From JAPPFW01 sp965200835 (GTDB taxonomy: Bacteria > Actinomycetota > Acidimicrobiia > Spongiisociales > Spongiisociaceae), in NCBI GenBank assembly GCA_965200835.1, contig OZ241390.1:186001-250000 (forward strand): a stretch of 64,000 nucleotides of DNA. Direction: 5' to 3'. Made by a program: the position numbers and the translations under genes. Of this stretch, positions 52,074-60,484 are shown piece by piece. Numbering within the stretch: the stretch's first letter is position 1; every line of letters starts with the position of its first letter. Under the pieces are notes generated by a model. The model had not been told where the DNA came from, made no database searches, and was given only the letters and a program-made list of their open reading frames with translations.

Positions 52074-52960
52074 GATGAGGGATTCGCCGGGTCGATGGGT
52101 GCGTCGGACCCGACCGAGAAACCAGTGAGGGAGTAGACAGAGAGAGCGATGGCGGCTCCGGGAAACAGTGAGGCCCACCACTTGCCCTGGATGATCAGCT
52201 CGGCACCCTCCTTGATCATGGCTCCCCACTCGGGACTGGGTGGCTCGATACCCAGGCCGATGAAGCTCAGCCCGGCAATTATCTGGATGGCATAGGCGCA
52301 GGTAAGGGCGAATAGGGCCAGGATCTGGCCTCGGGCATTGGGAATGAAGTGATTCCACACGATCCCCCAGCCGCCCAGCCCGCTGCACTTGGCGGCCTGG
52401 ACGAACTCGGCATCGGTAAGGGGGATCAGCACGCTGCGGACCTGGCGCAGGTAGGAGGGGAAGTTGACGAACGCGATGGCGATGACGAGCACCACGATGC
52501 CCGTGTCGAACGGCCCGAAGATATCGAGAGAACCGAGGGCGGCGAACAGCGCCAACCCGAGGAGGAGCACCGGGAAGGACTGGAGCACTTCCACCACCCG
52601 CAGCAGCACGGTGTCCACCCAGCCCCGGCGGTAGGCGGCCCAGGCACCCATGACGGATCCCAACCCGCCACCCAGCACGACCCCTATCAGGGCCAGAGTG
52701 AAGTCGATCCGGGCACCGGCCACCACCCGGGAGTAGATGTCCAGCCCTAGGGAGTCGGTGCCGAACCAGTGCTCGGCGGACGGGGGGGCCAGGGTGTTGT
52801 ACGGATCGGGCCGGATGGGATCATGAGTGACGATCCAGGGACCGATGACCACGATCAGCAGCATGAAGAAGAAGATCGACCGCCGGGCCGTCCGGCCCTT
52901 GGTGGGACCGACGAACACCAGGGAGAGCAGGCTGCGATCGGTCGACGAGCGGGTAACCAT
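52070..52960 (-). CDS. Oligopeptide/dipeptide-type ABC permease (DppC/OppC-like), operon 2
   Basis: A 296-residue permease with FGTDSLGLDIYSRVVAGAR, the DppC mark, and the loop TDAEFVQAAKCSGLGGWGIVWNHFIPN. Six base pairs separate it from the preceding permease, and its stop overlaps the ATPase start. With the DppB-like protein it forms the channel. Confidence 0.91.
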   Translation of the reverse strand: MVTRSSTDRSLLSLVFVGPTKGRTARRSIFFFMLLIVVIGPWIVTHDPIRPDPYNTLAPPSAEHWFGTDSLGLDIYSRVVAGARIDFTLALIGVVLGGGLGSVMGAWAAYRRGWVDTVLLRVVEVLQSFPVLLLGLALFAALGSLDIFGPFDTGIVVLVIAIAFVNFPSYLRQVRSVLIPLTDAEFVQAAKCSGLGGWGIVWNHFIPNARGQILALFALTCAYAIQIIAGLSFIGLGIEPPSPEWGAMIKEGAELIIQGKWWASLFPGAAIALSVYSLTGFSVGSDAPIDPANPSS

Positions 52961-52966
52961 CAGCCG

Positions 52967-54094
52967 TCAGCTCCGCACGCGTGGATCCATCGCATATTGC
53001 AACAGGTCGACGATGAAGTAGAGCACCACATAGATGGCAGCGGCCACGATCACCACGCCCAGCACCACGTCGTAGTCCGAGAACTCCATCCCCCACAGCG
53101 CATACGAACCGATCCCCGGCCAGGAGAAGACCTTCTCCACCAGCACGGCACCGCCGATGAGGTAGCCGAAGGTCATAGCTCCAAGGTTGAGCACCGGTGG
53201 GGCGGCGTTGCGGAAGACATCGCGAATCATCACCTTGCGCCGGCTGAGGCCGTAGCTCCGGGCGGCCTCCACGAAGGGGCTTCTGAGCGCCTCGCTGACC
53301 GCCGAGCGGGTCACGCGGAACATGGGTGGACTGCTGGTGATCCCCAGGGTGACAGCCGGCAGGATGAGATGGCGCAGAGCATCCCAGGCCAGGCCCGGAT
53401 TGCCAGCCAGCAAGGCATCGACCGTGTAGAAGCCGGTGACCATGGCCGGAGGATCGACGCCGCTACCGAGCCGTCCGAACGGGGGAGGAAACAACTCCAG
53501 CAACCCGCTGTCGGCCGAGAATACGGTCGGCCACAGAGCAGGTAGTCGTCGGGGTAGGAAATACAGCAGAAACAGGAGGAGCAGCCCCAGCCAGAAGGCC
53601 GGCACGCTCACCCCGAACTGGGAGATGCCCTCCCCAAGTTTGCCCATCGGTCCATTGGGCTTGAGGGCAGCGCGCACCCCCAGTGGGATAGTCCAGATGC
53701 TGGCCACCAACATGCTGAAGAAGACCAGCTCAGCGGTAGCGGGAAGCTTGAGGGCTATTTCCTGAGATACAGGAATGAAGGTCCGCCGCGAGGAGCCCAG
53801 GTCGCCGCGCAACAGAGCTGTGGCATAGGTCCAGAACTGGACATGGATGGGATCGTTCAGACCCATCATCTCCGCCCTCGCCTCGATCAGCTCCTCAGTG
53901 ACCTGGATTCCCATGGCTGCGTAGAGCGGAGTGCCCGTCGACCTAGTGACGGCGAAGGACAGCACCACTACCGAGAACAGCACCACGGCCAGGATGGCCA
54001 GCCGGTTGGCGAGGAACAACGCCCATCTGCGTAGGCTGGCGTAACGCGCCTGCCCTTCTTCCTGCTGTCTGGCTACCTCTATGAGCCGCTCCAA
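52967..54094 (-). CDS. Oligopeptide/dipeptide-type ABC permease (DppB/OppB-like), operon 2
   Basis: A 375-residue permease; longer than usual because of an extra 25-residue cytoplasmic N-terminus and a long extracellular loop (FLPRRLPALWPTVFSADSG). The GLNDPIHVQFWTYATALLRGDLG motif is typical of DppB and the EAA loop is EAARSYGLSRRKVMIRDVFRN. The start is a TTG at 54094 with no visible ribosome site, so the exact N-terminus is uncertain. It is preceded by the hairpin at 54108-54140. Confidence 0.88.
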   Translation of the reverse strand: MERLIEVARQQEEGQARYASLRRWALFLANRLAILAVVLFSVVVLSFAVTRSTGTPLYAAMGIQVTEELIEARAEMMGLNDPIHVQFWTYATALLRGDLGSSRRTFIPVSQEIALKLPATAELVFFSMLVASIWTIPLGVRAALKPNGPMGKLGEGISQFGVSVPAFWLGLLLLFLLYFLPRRLPALWPTVFSADSGLLELFPPPFGRLGSGVDPPAMVTGFYTVDALLAGNPGLAWDALRHLILPAVTLGITSSPPMFRVTRSAVSEALRSPFVEAARSYGLSRRKVMIRDVFRNAAPPVLNLGAMTFGYLIGGAVLVEKVFSWPGIGSYALWGMEFSDYDVVLGVVIVAAAIYVVLYFIVDLLQYAMDPRVRS

Positions 54095-54107
54095 GTCGAG
54101 AGGGTCG

Positions 54108-54140
54108 ATAGGGGCCGGACCGCAATGGCCCGGCCCCTAT
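54108..54140 (-). promoter_or_regulatory. GC-rich hairpin between binding-protein and permease genes (ABC operon 2)
   Basis: ATAGGGGCCGG (54108-54118) pairs perfectly with CCGGCCCCTAT (54130-54140), an eleven-pair stem with an eleven-base loop. It sits between the binding-protein stop (54159) and the permease start (54094). No T-run follows. It probably protects the 3' end of the binding-protein message or limits read-through, as in the first ABC operon. Confidence 0.75.
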
Positions 54141-54158
54141 CAGTAGTTGCTGCTGGTA

Positions 54159-55922
54159 TCAGCTGCTGCGCTCCAGGTTGGCGAACCACATCAGCCCGTC
54201 CGGATGGTGAACGTATCCGCTGATGTCATCCCGCACCGCCAGCGTGAAGTTGGCGTTAGCGAGCCACAGCATGGGAGCGGCATCGGCCACGAGACCGATG
54301 GCCTCGTGGTAAGGAGCCCGCCGGGCGTTGTCATCGAGCAGGGAGGCGGTCTCCTCGACGATCTGGTCGACCCGGGCGTCCGAGTAACCGGTCCAGTTGA
54401 TGACCGTATCGGTGACCCACCACAGGTAGAAGTGGTAGTAGGGATCATCGATGTAGTCCAACAGCCCACCGCGGAAAGCCGCCTGGTGAGTCAGGTTGGC
54501 CAGCTGTTCGAACATCTCGGCTCCGCTGACCGGTCGGATGGTCATGTCGACCCCGATGTCGGCGAAGTTAGCCTTCAGGTTGGCCGCCACCGCATCGGCT
54601 ACCGGTAGACCCTGGGAAGTGATCAGCTCGAACTCGAACCCATCCGGGTATCCGCCGGCCGCCAGATGCTCGCGGGCCTGGTCCGGATCGTATTCGTAAG
54701 TCCAGGTATCGCCCAGGCCGAACAGGGGGAAGAACCTCGAGTTGACCGATATGGGACCTTCGGACGGAACCGCCTGGCCCTTGAACACCCCGTTGACCAT
54801 GGCGTCGTAATCGACCGCGTAGGAGAGCGCCTTGCGAAGATGCTCATTGTCGAACGGGGCCTCCCGCGTGTTGAGCAACACGTTCATGGAGTTACGGTCG
54901 GGAATCGACAGGACACTCACCCCATCAGACCCCGCGGCCAGTTCCTCCTCCTGGGCGGACAGGTTCATGGCGATATCTACCTCTCCGTTCTGGAGAAGCG
55001 CCAGCCGGTTGGCCGACTCGGGCACCACGATGAGCTCGACCGTGTCGAAGTAGGGTTGCCGGCCGGGCCAGGTCGGGTTGGCCTTCATCACCATCTTGGA
55101 TCCGCGATCCCAGCTATCGATGATGTAGCGGCCGTTGCCGGCGTAGTTCTGGGACAGCCAGGTGGTTCCCCATGGATCGTCATCCGTGGAGTTCGCCTTG
55201 ACGGCCTCAGAGTCGATGACCCCCATGCTCTGATCCCGCATCAGCGGCAGCACGATGGTGGAAGGTCGGATGTCGTGCAGGATGAGTGTCTGATCGTCCA
55301 CCCGCTCGACCTGATCGACACTGGTGACACCGATGTTGCCCCACACCCAGGCCGGTCCGGAGGGAACCGCAAAGGCCCGCTCGATCGTGTATATGACATC
55401 GTCGGTGGTCACCGCCCGGCCACTGGACGGGAATACCAGACCCTGCCGGAGCTTGAGGGTAAGGGTGGTGCGATCGTCACTGAAGTCCCAGTTCTCTACC
55501 CAGCCACCCTCGAAGGCGGTGGTGTCCGCGTAGGAATAACGACCCAGGGACGGGCCCGGCAGGTACTGAACCGACTGCATGTAGGTGTTCTTCAACACCA
55601 GGTTGGTCAGGTTCGCCTGCCCGAAGTTCGGATCGAGATGTTCCACATCATCAGGGATGGCAACTCGAAGGGTGCGGTCCTCCTCCACCATCACTTCCAC
55701 CGTCTCGGTAACTGTTTCGGTGACGGTCTCGGTCTCGGTCACGATCGAGGTGACCACCACCGTCTCGGTTACCGTCTCGGTCTCGGTCACTACCCTTTCC
55801 ACCACCGACGTGACCACCACCGTCTCGGTAACCGTCTCGGTGGTACCGCAGGCACCCGCGATTAGGGCCAGACCCAGCACCATCGCCAGGATCGATGGCG
55901 TCCGTTTCCAAAGCGTCTTCAT
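54159..55922 (-). CDS. Family 5 extracellular solute-binding lipoprotein with V-T-E repeat linker
   Basis: The ATG at 55922 follows GGAGGAGG. The 587-residue protein has lipobox LIAGAC (Cys25), then about 53 residues (28-80) made of Thr, Val and Glu in a repeating TETVTETVVVTS pattern, then the family 5 binding domain (TLTLKLRQGLVFPSSGRAVT). The linker is built from near-repeats of GTCTCGGT on the plus strand and probably spaces the receptor from the membrane. It delivers its ligand to the permeases encoded downstream. The ligand is likely different from that of the first importer. Confidence 0.91.
   Translation of the reverse strand: MKTLWKRTPSILAMVLGLALIAGACGTTETVTETVVVTSVVERVVTETETVTETVVVTSIVTETETVTETVTETVEVMVEEDRTLRVAIPDDVEHLDPNFGQANLTNLVLKNTYMQSVQYLPGPSLGRYSYADTTAFEGGWVENWDFSDDRTTLTLKLRQGLVFPSSGRAVTTDDVIYTIERAFAVPSGPAWVWGNIGVTSVDQVERVDDQTLILHDIRPSTIVLPLMRDQSMGVIDSEAVKANSTDDDPWGTTWLSQNYAGNGRYIIDSWDRGSKMVMKANPTWPGRQPYFDTVELIVVPESANRLALLQNGEVDIAMNLSAQEEELAAGSDGVSVLSIPDRNSMNVLLNTREAPFDNEHLRKALSYAVDYDAMVNGVFKGQAVPSEGPISVNSRFFPLFGLGDTWTYEYDPDQAREHLAAGGYPDGFEFELITSQGLPVADAVAANLKANFADIGVDMTIRPVSGAEMFEQLANLTHQAAFRGGLLDYIDDPYYHFYLWWVTDTVINWTGYSDARVDQIVEETASLLDDNARRAPYHEAIGLVADAAPMLWLANANFTLAVRDDISGYVHHPDGLMWFANLERSS
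55675..55840 (-). repeat. Low-complexity repeat encoding the V-T-E linker
   Basis: Degenerate repeats of ACGGTCTCGGT and related words on the plus strand. The translated unit is TETVTETVVVTS with near copies. Such a stretch can expand or contract by slippage, always in multiples of three or the gene is broken. Confidence 0.7.
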
Positions 55923-55997
55923 ACCGCCTCCTCCAGGCTGGTCGACAATTTGGCAATCATATTTGACTGACCGCCCGATCCACAATTGGATGAAGCC

Positions 55998-56081
55998 CCG
56001 GCGAACGGAACACGCCGGTTATCGAGGAAGCCGTAGGGAGCCAGGCTTCCCGTGACCCGGGACGGAATGGGCTGATAACCG
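55998..56081 (-). promoter_or_regulatory. Structured intergenic RNA candidate with competing stems
   Basis: Three perfect pairings: CCGGCG (55998-56003) with CGCCGG (56013-56018); CGGTTATC (56016-56023) with GATAACCG (56074-56081); and, nested in the latter, GGAAGCC (56026-56032) with GGCTTCC (56044-56050). The first two share bases 56016-56018 and exclude each other. The region lies between the family-3 binding-protein gene and the ABC binding-protein gene, in the transcript direction. It could be an attenuator or leader; no T-run seen. Confidence 0.45.
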
Positions 56082-56086
56082 CTCTA

Positions 56087-56842
56087 TTACTCCCGGTCAG
56101 CCATGAAGCTCTCCCACCATGTCTCGCACAGATCCTGTATATCACCCTGGGCGGCTCGATAGTCGTACCAGCTGTTCAGCCAGTTGAGGAACCTGGGATC
56201 ACCGGGGCGAATCGAAACCTTGTTGTGTTCCCGAGACAGGATCACCAGGCTCCCCTCCGGCTCCCGCAACAGAGCTAGCTCCGGGTTGAGCTCCAGATAT
56301 CGCCGGGTCACTGCGTCGCCGACGATGCAGTCCACCGCACCATCGAGTAACAGGCGGGTCGGGTCCGAGGCATCGACTACCTCTGCGGCCGGAAAGAAAC
56401 GCTCGGCTACGTCCCGATTGCTAGATCCATGCCACACTCCGATCCTCAGACCTTCCCGATGCAGCGACTCGATCCCCTCCCTCGCCTGGGCGACCGGCAC
56501 CTGGCAAGTGATCCGGATCTGCATCAGCCGACCCAGGACGAACTCCAGCTGCAGGGCTCTCTGAGGGATGAGAGTGTGCTTGGGTAACAGATCGACCCGG
56601 CCATCCAGCAACGCCGGAATCTGGTCGGGCCAGAGGGTTTCGATGATCTCGAGCTCCACACCCAGGTCGGCGGCGATCATGGCGGCTATTCGAGGAGCTA
56701 CCCCCTCGGGTTCACCGGTCTCGGGATCTCGATACATCTCGGGAGGTGCACCGGTATCGGGGTGACCGAGAAACTCGATCGGGATCCGCAGCGACCCCCG
56801 GCTAAGAATCTCATCGAGCGTCGATCTCCCCTCGACCGCCAT
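56087..56842 (-). CDS. Family 3 substrate-binding-domain protein without signal peptide
   Basis: The start is ATG at 56842 (MAVEGRSTLDEILSRG) after GGAGGAGGAG; the longer frame adds no signal sequence. The 251-residue protein is a PBP family 3 fold: TLDEILSRGSLRIPIEF, VAPRIAAMIAADLGVELEII, SLHREGLRIGVWHGSSN and DGAVDCIVGDAVTR. Because it has no export signal, it may act in the cytosol as a sensor or as an enzyme, as in cyclohexadienyl dehydratase, which shares this fold, or rely on an unannotated partner. It precedes the ABC importer genes on the same strand. Confidence 0.75.
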   Translation of the reverse strand: MAVEGRSTLDEILSRGSLRIPIEFLGHPDTGAPPEMYRDPETGEPEGVAPRIAAMIAADLGVELEIIETLWPDQIPALLDGRVDLLPKHTLIPQRALQLEFVLGRLMQIRITCQVPVAQAREGIESLHREGLRIGVWHGSSNRDVAERFFPAAEVVDASDPTRLLLDGAVDCIVGDAVTRRYLELNPELALLREPEGSLVILSREHNKVSIRPGDPRFLNWLNSWYDYRAAQGDIQDLCETWWESFMADRE

Positions 56843-57007
56843 AATGTCTCCTCCTCCAAGCCAATCCGGCAAGTGCCTCACTCGAACCCGTACTCTAGGA
56901 GCAGAGCCAGCCCTCCGGACACCGCAGGTCCACCGCACCGGCCACCCGATAATGCGAGAGTACGATCCGTTCCGGTGAGCGTGCCTGAAACGATCGGGAG
57001 GAACAGC

Positions 57008-57439
57008 ATGCCCGTAATAAGACTGGCCGACTTGCCCGAGATCGCCGAGGTCGGGCCTGACCGGGACACGATCGTCATGAAGAAGGTGATTGGATCCAGG
57101 GAACGGGACCCGGCTTTTTCGATGCCGGACGAGACGCCGTCGCTAAGCATCACCCATGTCAAGATCTGGGGCAGGCTCCGGCAGATGACTTGCGAGGAGT
57201 CCGATCGGGTCATGTTCATAGTCGAGGGGGATGGGGTCGCTCGGGTTGGTGATGACCCGCCGCAGCGCTTCGGACCCGGCGACTTCATTCTCATCCCCAG
57301 GGGTGTGTCGTACGAGGGCCACGGGAACTTCACTTACCTGGTGATCAACAGTCCTGCTTACCTGGCGGGATCGGACCGCAGGGATCTTGGCTACGACGGT
57401 CCGTCTTATAGACCACTTCGTTCGCGCAGGAAGACCTGA
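57008..57439 (+). CDS. Small single-domain cupin protein
   Basis: The start is ATG at 57008 (MPVIRLADLPEIAEVG) after GGGAGG, giving 143 residues; the longer frame runs back into the divergent gene. The beta-barrel core is MFIVEGDGVARVGDD and FGPGDFILIPRGVSYEG. The metal-binding His residues of most cupins are replaced (MTCEESDRVM, no HxH), so it may bind a ligand without catalysis. It is divergent from the family-3 protein gene. Confidence 0.72.
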   Translation: MPVIRLADLPEIAEVGPDRDTIVMKKVIGSRERDPAFSMPDETPSLSITHVKIWGRLRQMTCEESDRVMFIVEGDGVARVGDDPPQRFGPGDFILIPRGVSYEGHGNFTYLVINSPAYLAGSDRRDLGYDGPSYRPLRSRRKT

Positions 57440-57482
57440 ACAAGTATCCTCCACCTGCCCGAGAGCAGGATCCTTCCAACCG

Positions 57483-58502
57483 GTGAACCCGACCACCAAG
57501 GGGACGCTTTGGGCGGTGGCCGCAGTCGTCACCGGCTCCTGGTTGCCCGTGTTCTACCTCTTCACCCATGTCAGCAACGACCCGTTCGTTTGGCGCTCGT
57601 GGTTGCTCGCCTTCCAGGTGGTCGCCTTGTTACCGGCCTTTGCGTTCATTCCGGCCGAGAACAAGGTTTGGAGGGACAAGGCACGAAGGCTGCTGCTCTA
57701 CTGGGGGGACACCGGAGAGCCGGAACCCGTCAAGCGCCTATGGCAAGTGGTTCGAACTCCAGCACTCTGGATGGTGCTGTCCTTCACTCTCGACCTGGCT
57801 TTCTGGGTGTGGGCAGCCACTCTGATCGATCCGCTGGTGGTGACCATCATCTACCAGCTGATGCTGATAGGGATGGTCTGGCTGGCGTCCCGGCTCGGCA
57901 GGAAGATCTCCACCGGACTGCGGACCTCGCCCCACATCATCGGCGGCAAGCACTGGACGCTGATGATCCTCTCTTTCGTGGGGGCCGCCCTGGTCATCTG
58001 GTCGGAGACCGGCGAGGTCAGGACCCTGAACTGGCTGGGAATAGTGATCGCCCTGATCGGCACCGCCACTGCCACCGGAAGTCTGTGGGGAACTGTGTCC
58101 ACCGGACGCCTGATGGGTTGGCCAGGCCGCAACCCGCACGACCTGGTGTGGAACGCGACCTTTGCGGCGGTGGCCGGGCGGGTCGGCGCCCTCCCCCTCA
58201 CCCTGTTGGGCAGCCTGCTGTTCTTCCCACCGGATGGGAACGGTTATCACCTCACCTGGACGGTGGTGGGTCTGTTGAGCCTGACCGGAGTGTTCAACGC
58301 GGTGGGTGCTTTGAGCCACCGCTACTCCCTGTATGTCACCTCCAGCCTGAGTGTCCAGCGGATCATGTTCTTCTCACCGGTCCTCCAGATGCTGTGGCTG
58401 TGGCTCTTCGCCGATGTGTCCATTGCCAACCCACAGGGCCTGTTGATCGGCACCGCCATCGTGCTGTTGGCCAACGTTGGCTGGCAGGCGAAAGCCGCCT
58501 GA
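57483..58502 (+). CDS. DMT/EamA-like multi-spanning membrane transporter
   Basis: The start is GTG at 57483 (MNPTTKGTLWAVAAVV), giving 339 residues; an ATG-like start at 57387 would lie inside the cupin gene. It has about ten hydrophobic segments with the internal-repeat look of drug/metabolite transporters: GTLWAVAAVVTGSWLPVFYL, LIDPLVVTIIYQLMLIG, TLMILSFVGAALVIW, and a final SSLSVQRIMFFSPVLQMLWLW helix. Probably exports or imports a metabolite. The 3' end lies 66 bases from the convergent SDR gene. Ribosome site weak. Confidence 0.75.
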   Translation: MNPTTKGTLWAVAAVVTGSWLPVFYLFTHVSNDPFVWRSWLLAFQVVALLPAFAFIPAENKVWRDKARRLLLYWGDTGEPEPVKRLWQVVRTPALWMVLSFTLDLAFWVWAATLIDPLVVTIIYQLMLIGMVWLASRLGRKISTGLRTSPHIIGGKHWTLMILSFVGAALVIWSETGEVRTLNWLGIVIALIGTATATGSLWGTVSTGRLMGWPGRNPHDLVWNATFAAVAGRVGALPLTLLGSLLFFPPDGNGYHLTWTVVGLLSLTGVFNAVGALSHRYSLYVTSSLSVQRIMFFSPVLQMLWLWLFADVSIANPQGLLIGTAIVLLANVGWQAKAA

Positions 58503-58567
58503 CCAGTGGCTCTCTTCAACCGGAGGTCGAGGGCTGCCCGTTTGCCTCGATCCAGTTGGATGTCCTG

Positions 58568-59332
58568 CTAACGCATGTAGCTGGCGCCGTTGATGTCGAT
58601 CGTGGCGCCCGAGAGGTGACGGGAGTCCCCCCTGGCGAGAAAGGCAACCAACCTGGCTATCTCCACGGGGGGTATCCACTCCCCCATAGTCAGCTGGGCG
58701 GCCGTTGCTTCCTCACCCCCGTGTGGTTTCGCCGCATCGATCGACATGTCGGTACGGACCATGCCGGGAGCGATGTTGAAAGCGATCACTCCCTGACGGG
58801 CGTAGTCGCTCGCAACTGCTTTGGTGAGTGCAGTGATCGCCCCCTTGGAAGCACTGTAAGCAGCCGTTTCAGCCCGACCGGCCCGGTAAGCGAGCCAGCT
58901 CGAGAGGGTAATCAGGGTGCCACCACCGTTCCCGACGAAGTGGCGGACCGCTTCTCTGGTGATCCGGGCCGGCTCATAGACGTTCACCTGCATGGCCATA
59001 CGCCATACTTCATCCCACTCGCCATCCGAGGCATCCCAGTCGAGTGACGGAAGGATGGCGGCGTTGTTGACCAGCACATCTATCCGCCCGAAGCGATCCA
59101 CCGCCTGCTTCCAAACCGAGCTGCCCGCGCCTGACTCCCCGAAGTCGGCTTGCACGAGCAATTTCCGATCGGGCGGAAGCTTCGCCGTGGCCGATTCGGC
59201 TCCCGGCCGGGTCCGTGAATAGTGAGCCACCACCGAGGCACCGGCCCGACCAACCTCGCGGGCAATCTCGTATCCGATGCCCCGCGATGCTCCCGTAACC
59301 AGCACGACTTTGCCTGCGAGGGTTTCTCCCAT
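58568..59332 (-). CDS. Short-chain dehydrogenase/reductase (classical SDR)
   Basis: The start is ATG at 59332 (MGETLAGKVVLVTGASRG) after GGGAGGGAG, giving 254 residues; the frame above it is non-family. Classical motifs: TGASRGIG, NNAAIL, Ser in TLSSWLAY, Tyr-Lys in YSASKGA and the NIAPGMVRTDMS loop. Oxidises or reduces a hydroxyl group with NAD(P). Substrate unknown. It faces the racemase-like gene at 59510. Confidence 0.88.
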   Translation of the reverse strand: MGETLAGKVVLVTGASRGIGYEIAREVGRAGASVVAHYSRTRPGAESATAKLPPDRKLLVQADFGESGAGSSVWKQAVDRFGRIDVLVNNAAILPSLDWDASDGEWDEVWRMAMQVNVYEPARITREAVRHFVGNGGGTLITLSSWLAYRAGRAETAAYSASKGAITALTKAVASDYARQGVIAFNIAPGMVRTDMSIDAAKPHGGEEATAAQLTMGEWIPPVEIARLVAFLARGDSRHLSGATIDINGASYMR

Positions 59333-59509
59333 CACTCCCTCCCGTATCTGGGTATGCAGGGTGGCGATCAGGGCAACTTCTCGTGAGCGCCGGTCGCCCC
59401 TGTCCATGAATCCGGCCTGCTGGACGGAAAGCCGGGTCAGCTGACGATACACTCGGTACGGGCGCAGGGCACATCTGCCTGAGCCCCGTAGGCGCACGAG
59501 GAGGATGCG

Positions 59510-60232
59510 ATGAGAATTCGTTATATAGAGCCGATCGGCATCGATATTCATGTCCCGCGCGCGGTTTCCGTGCTCGAGAAGCATGCTTCCAGCGGGGTGT
59601 TCATCGAGGTGGTCAATCTACAGCTTCCGCCAGAACTGGCCGGGCCCATGCTTCCGCCCGTGCCGCTGTATATGAACGAGCTGATAGCCACCGTGCTACA
59701 AGCCGAGGAGGATGGTGCCGATGCCGCCATCATCGGATGCTGCTCGGACCCGGCTCTCATGGAGGCTCAGCGTTCTGCCAGCATCCCGGTGATCGGGCCG
59801 CTGCAGGCCGCCGCCGCGCTGGCCGCCGGACGCGGGTTGAACATCGGCATGCTGTTCCCCGACGAGCATGACTGGCGTATCACCGCCAACTGGGTGAGAC
59901 GCAACCTGAGGGCCTACGGACTGTCCGAGGCGGTCAGCTACATCGGGTTCGTACCCATGCATGTGGAGGGCGAGGACGACCTGATCGGTAACACGGAGGT
60001 CACCGCCGAGATCGTCGAGGAACGCTTCCGCCGCCAGCTTCACGAACACGGTGTGCCCGCCGCCCGCCGGTTGCTAGAGCAGGAGCCGGTGGAGGCCATC
60101 CTGTTCGGATGCACCATCTGGGGCGGCATGATCGGCGAGGTGGCCCACCTCATCGACGCCCTGTGTATCGACCCGATGGTGGCCTCCCTGCACTTGGCCG
60201 AAGCGCAAGTACGGACCGCCCAGCTGGCCTAG
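59510..60232 (+). CDS. Asp/Glu/hydantoin racemase-family protein
   Basis: A 240-residue protein with the two-cysteine site of the racemase superfamily: Cys77-Cys78 (IIGCCSDP) in the N-terminal half and Cys201 (LFGCTIWGG) in the C-terminal half, each in a Rossmann-like domain. Relatives racemise hydantoins, Asp/Glu or 2-arylmalonate. GGAGG precedes the ATG. Hydantoin racemase would pair well with the hydantoinases of this window, though specificity is inferred only from the fold and context. Confidence 0.85.
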   Translation: MRIRYIEPIGIDIHVPRAVSVLEKHASSGVFIEVVNLQLPPELAGPMLPPVPLYMNELIATVLQAEEDGADAAIIGCCSDPALMEAQRSASIPVIGPLQAAAALAAGRGLNIGMLFPDEHDWRITANWVRRNLRAYGLSEAVSYIGFVPMHVEGEDDLIGNTEVTAEIVEERFRRQLHEHGVPAARRLLEQEPVEAILFGCTIWGGMIGEVAHLIDALCIDPMVASLHLAEAQVRTAQLA

Positions 60233-60276
60233 GGGGCCACCCTCAGGGGTCGTTTGACAGGGTTCGAAGGCCTTCC

Positions 60277-60480
60277 CTAACCGATGTAACGGCCGACTAG
60301 GCGCTGACGACCGTCTTCGCGCATCGCCAGCAAGACTTCTGGCACCGGGACTCCCTCGACTTCGACTGGCTCCGGAAGGTCGTCGAGGTTGCCGATTGCC
60401 GGTACAAGACACCAGCATCGATTTGTTCCTGCCTGGTCGAGTAGCGAGCTCGAACAGTCCGCGCAACCTACCCGGAGTGG
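60277..60480 (-). pseudogene. Unassigned open C-terminal reading frame, possible gene remnant
   Basis: The minus frame is open from the end of the dehydrogenase gene to a TAG at 60277-60279, about 67 codons, ending PEPVEVEGVPVPEV...GRYIG. Residue composition looks protein-like at the end, but there is no start codon and no ribosome site; the short ATG frame beside it stops after five codons. It could be the 3' remnant of a decayed gene. Not assigned to any family. Confidence 0.25.
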
Positions 60481-60484
60481 ACCA

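Noticed and set aside
57509..59047. Plus-strand frame of 512 codons
   Set aside because: Runs out of frame through the DMT-like gene and antisense into the SDR gene; both overlapped genes have clear motifs.
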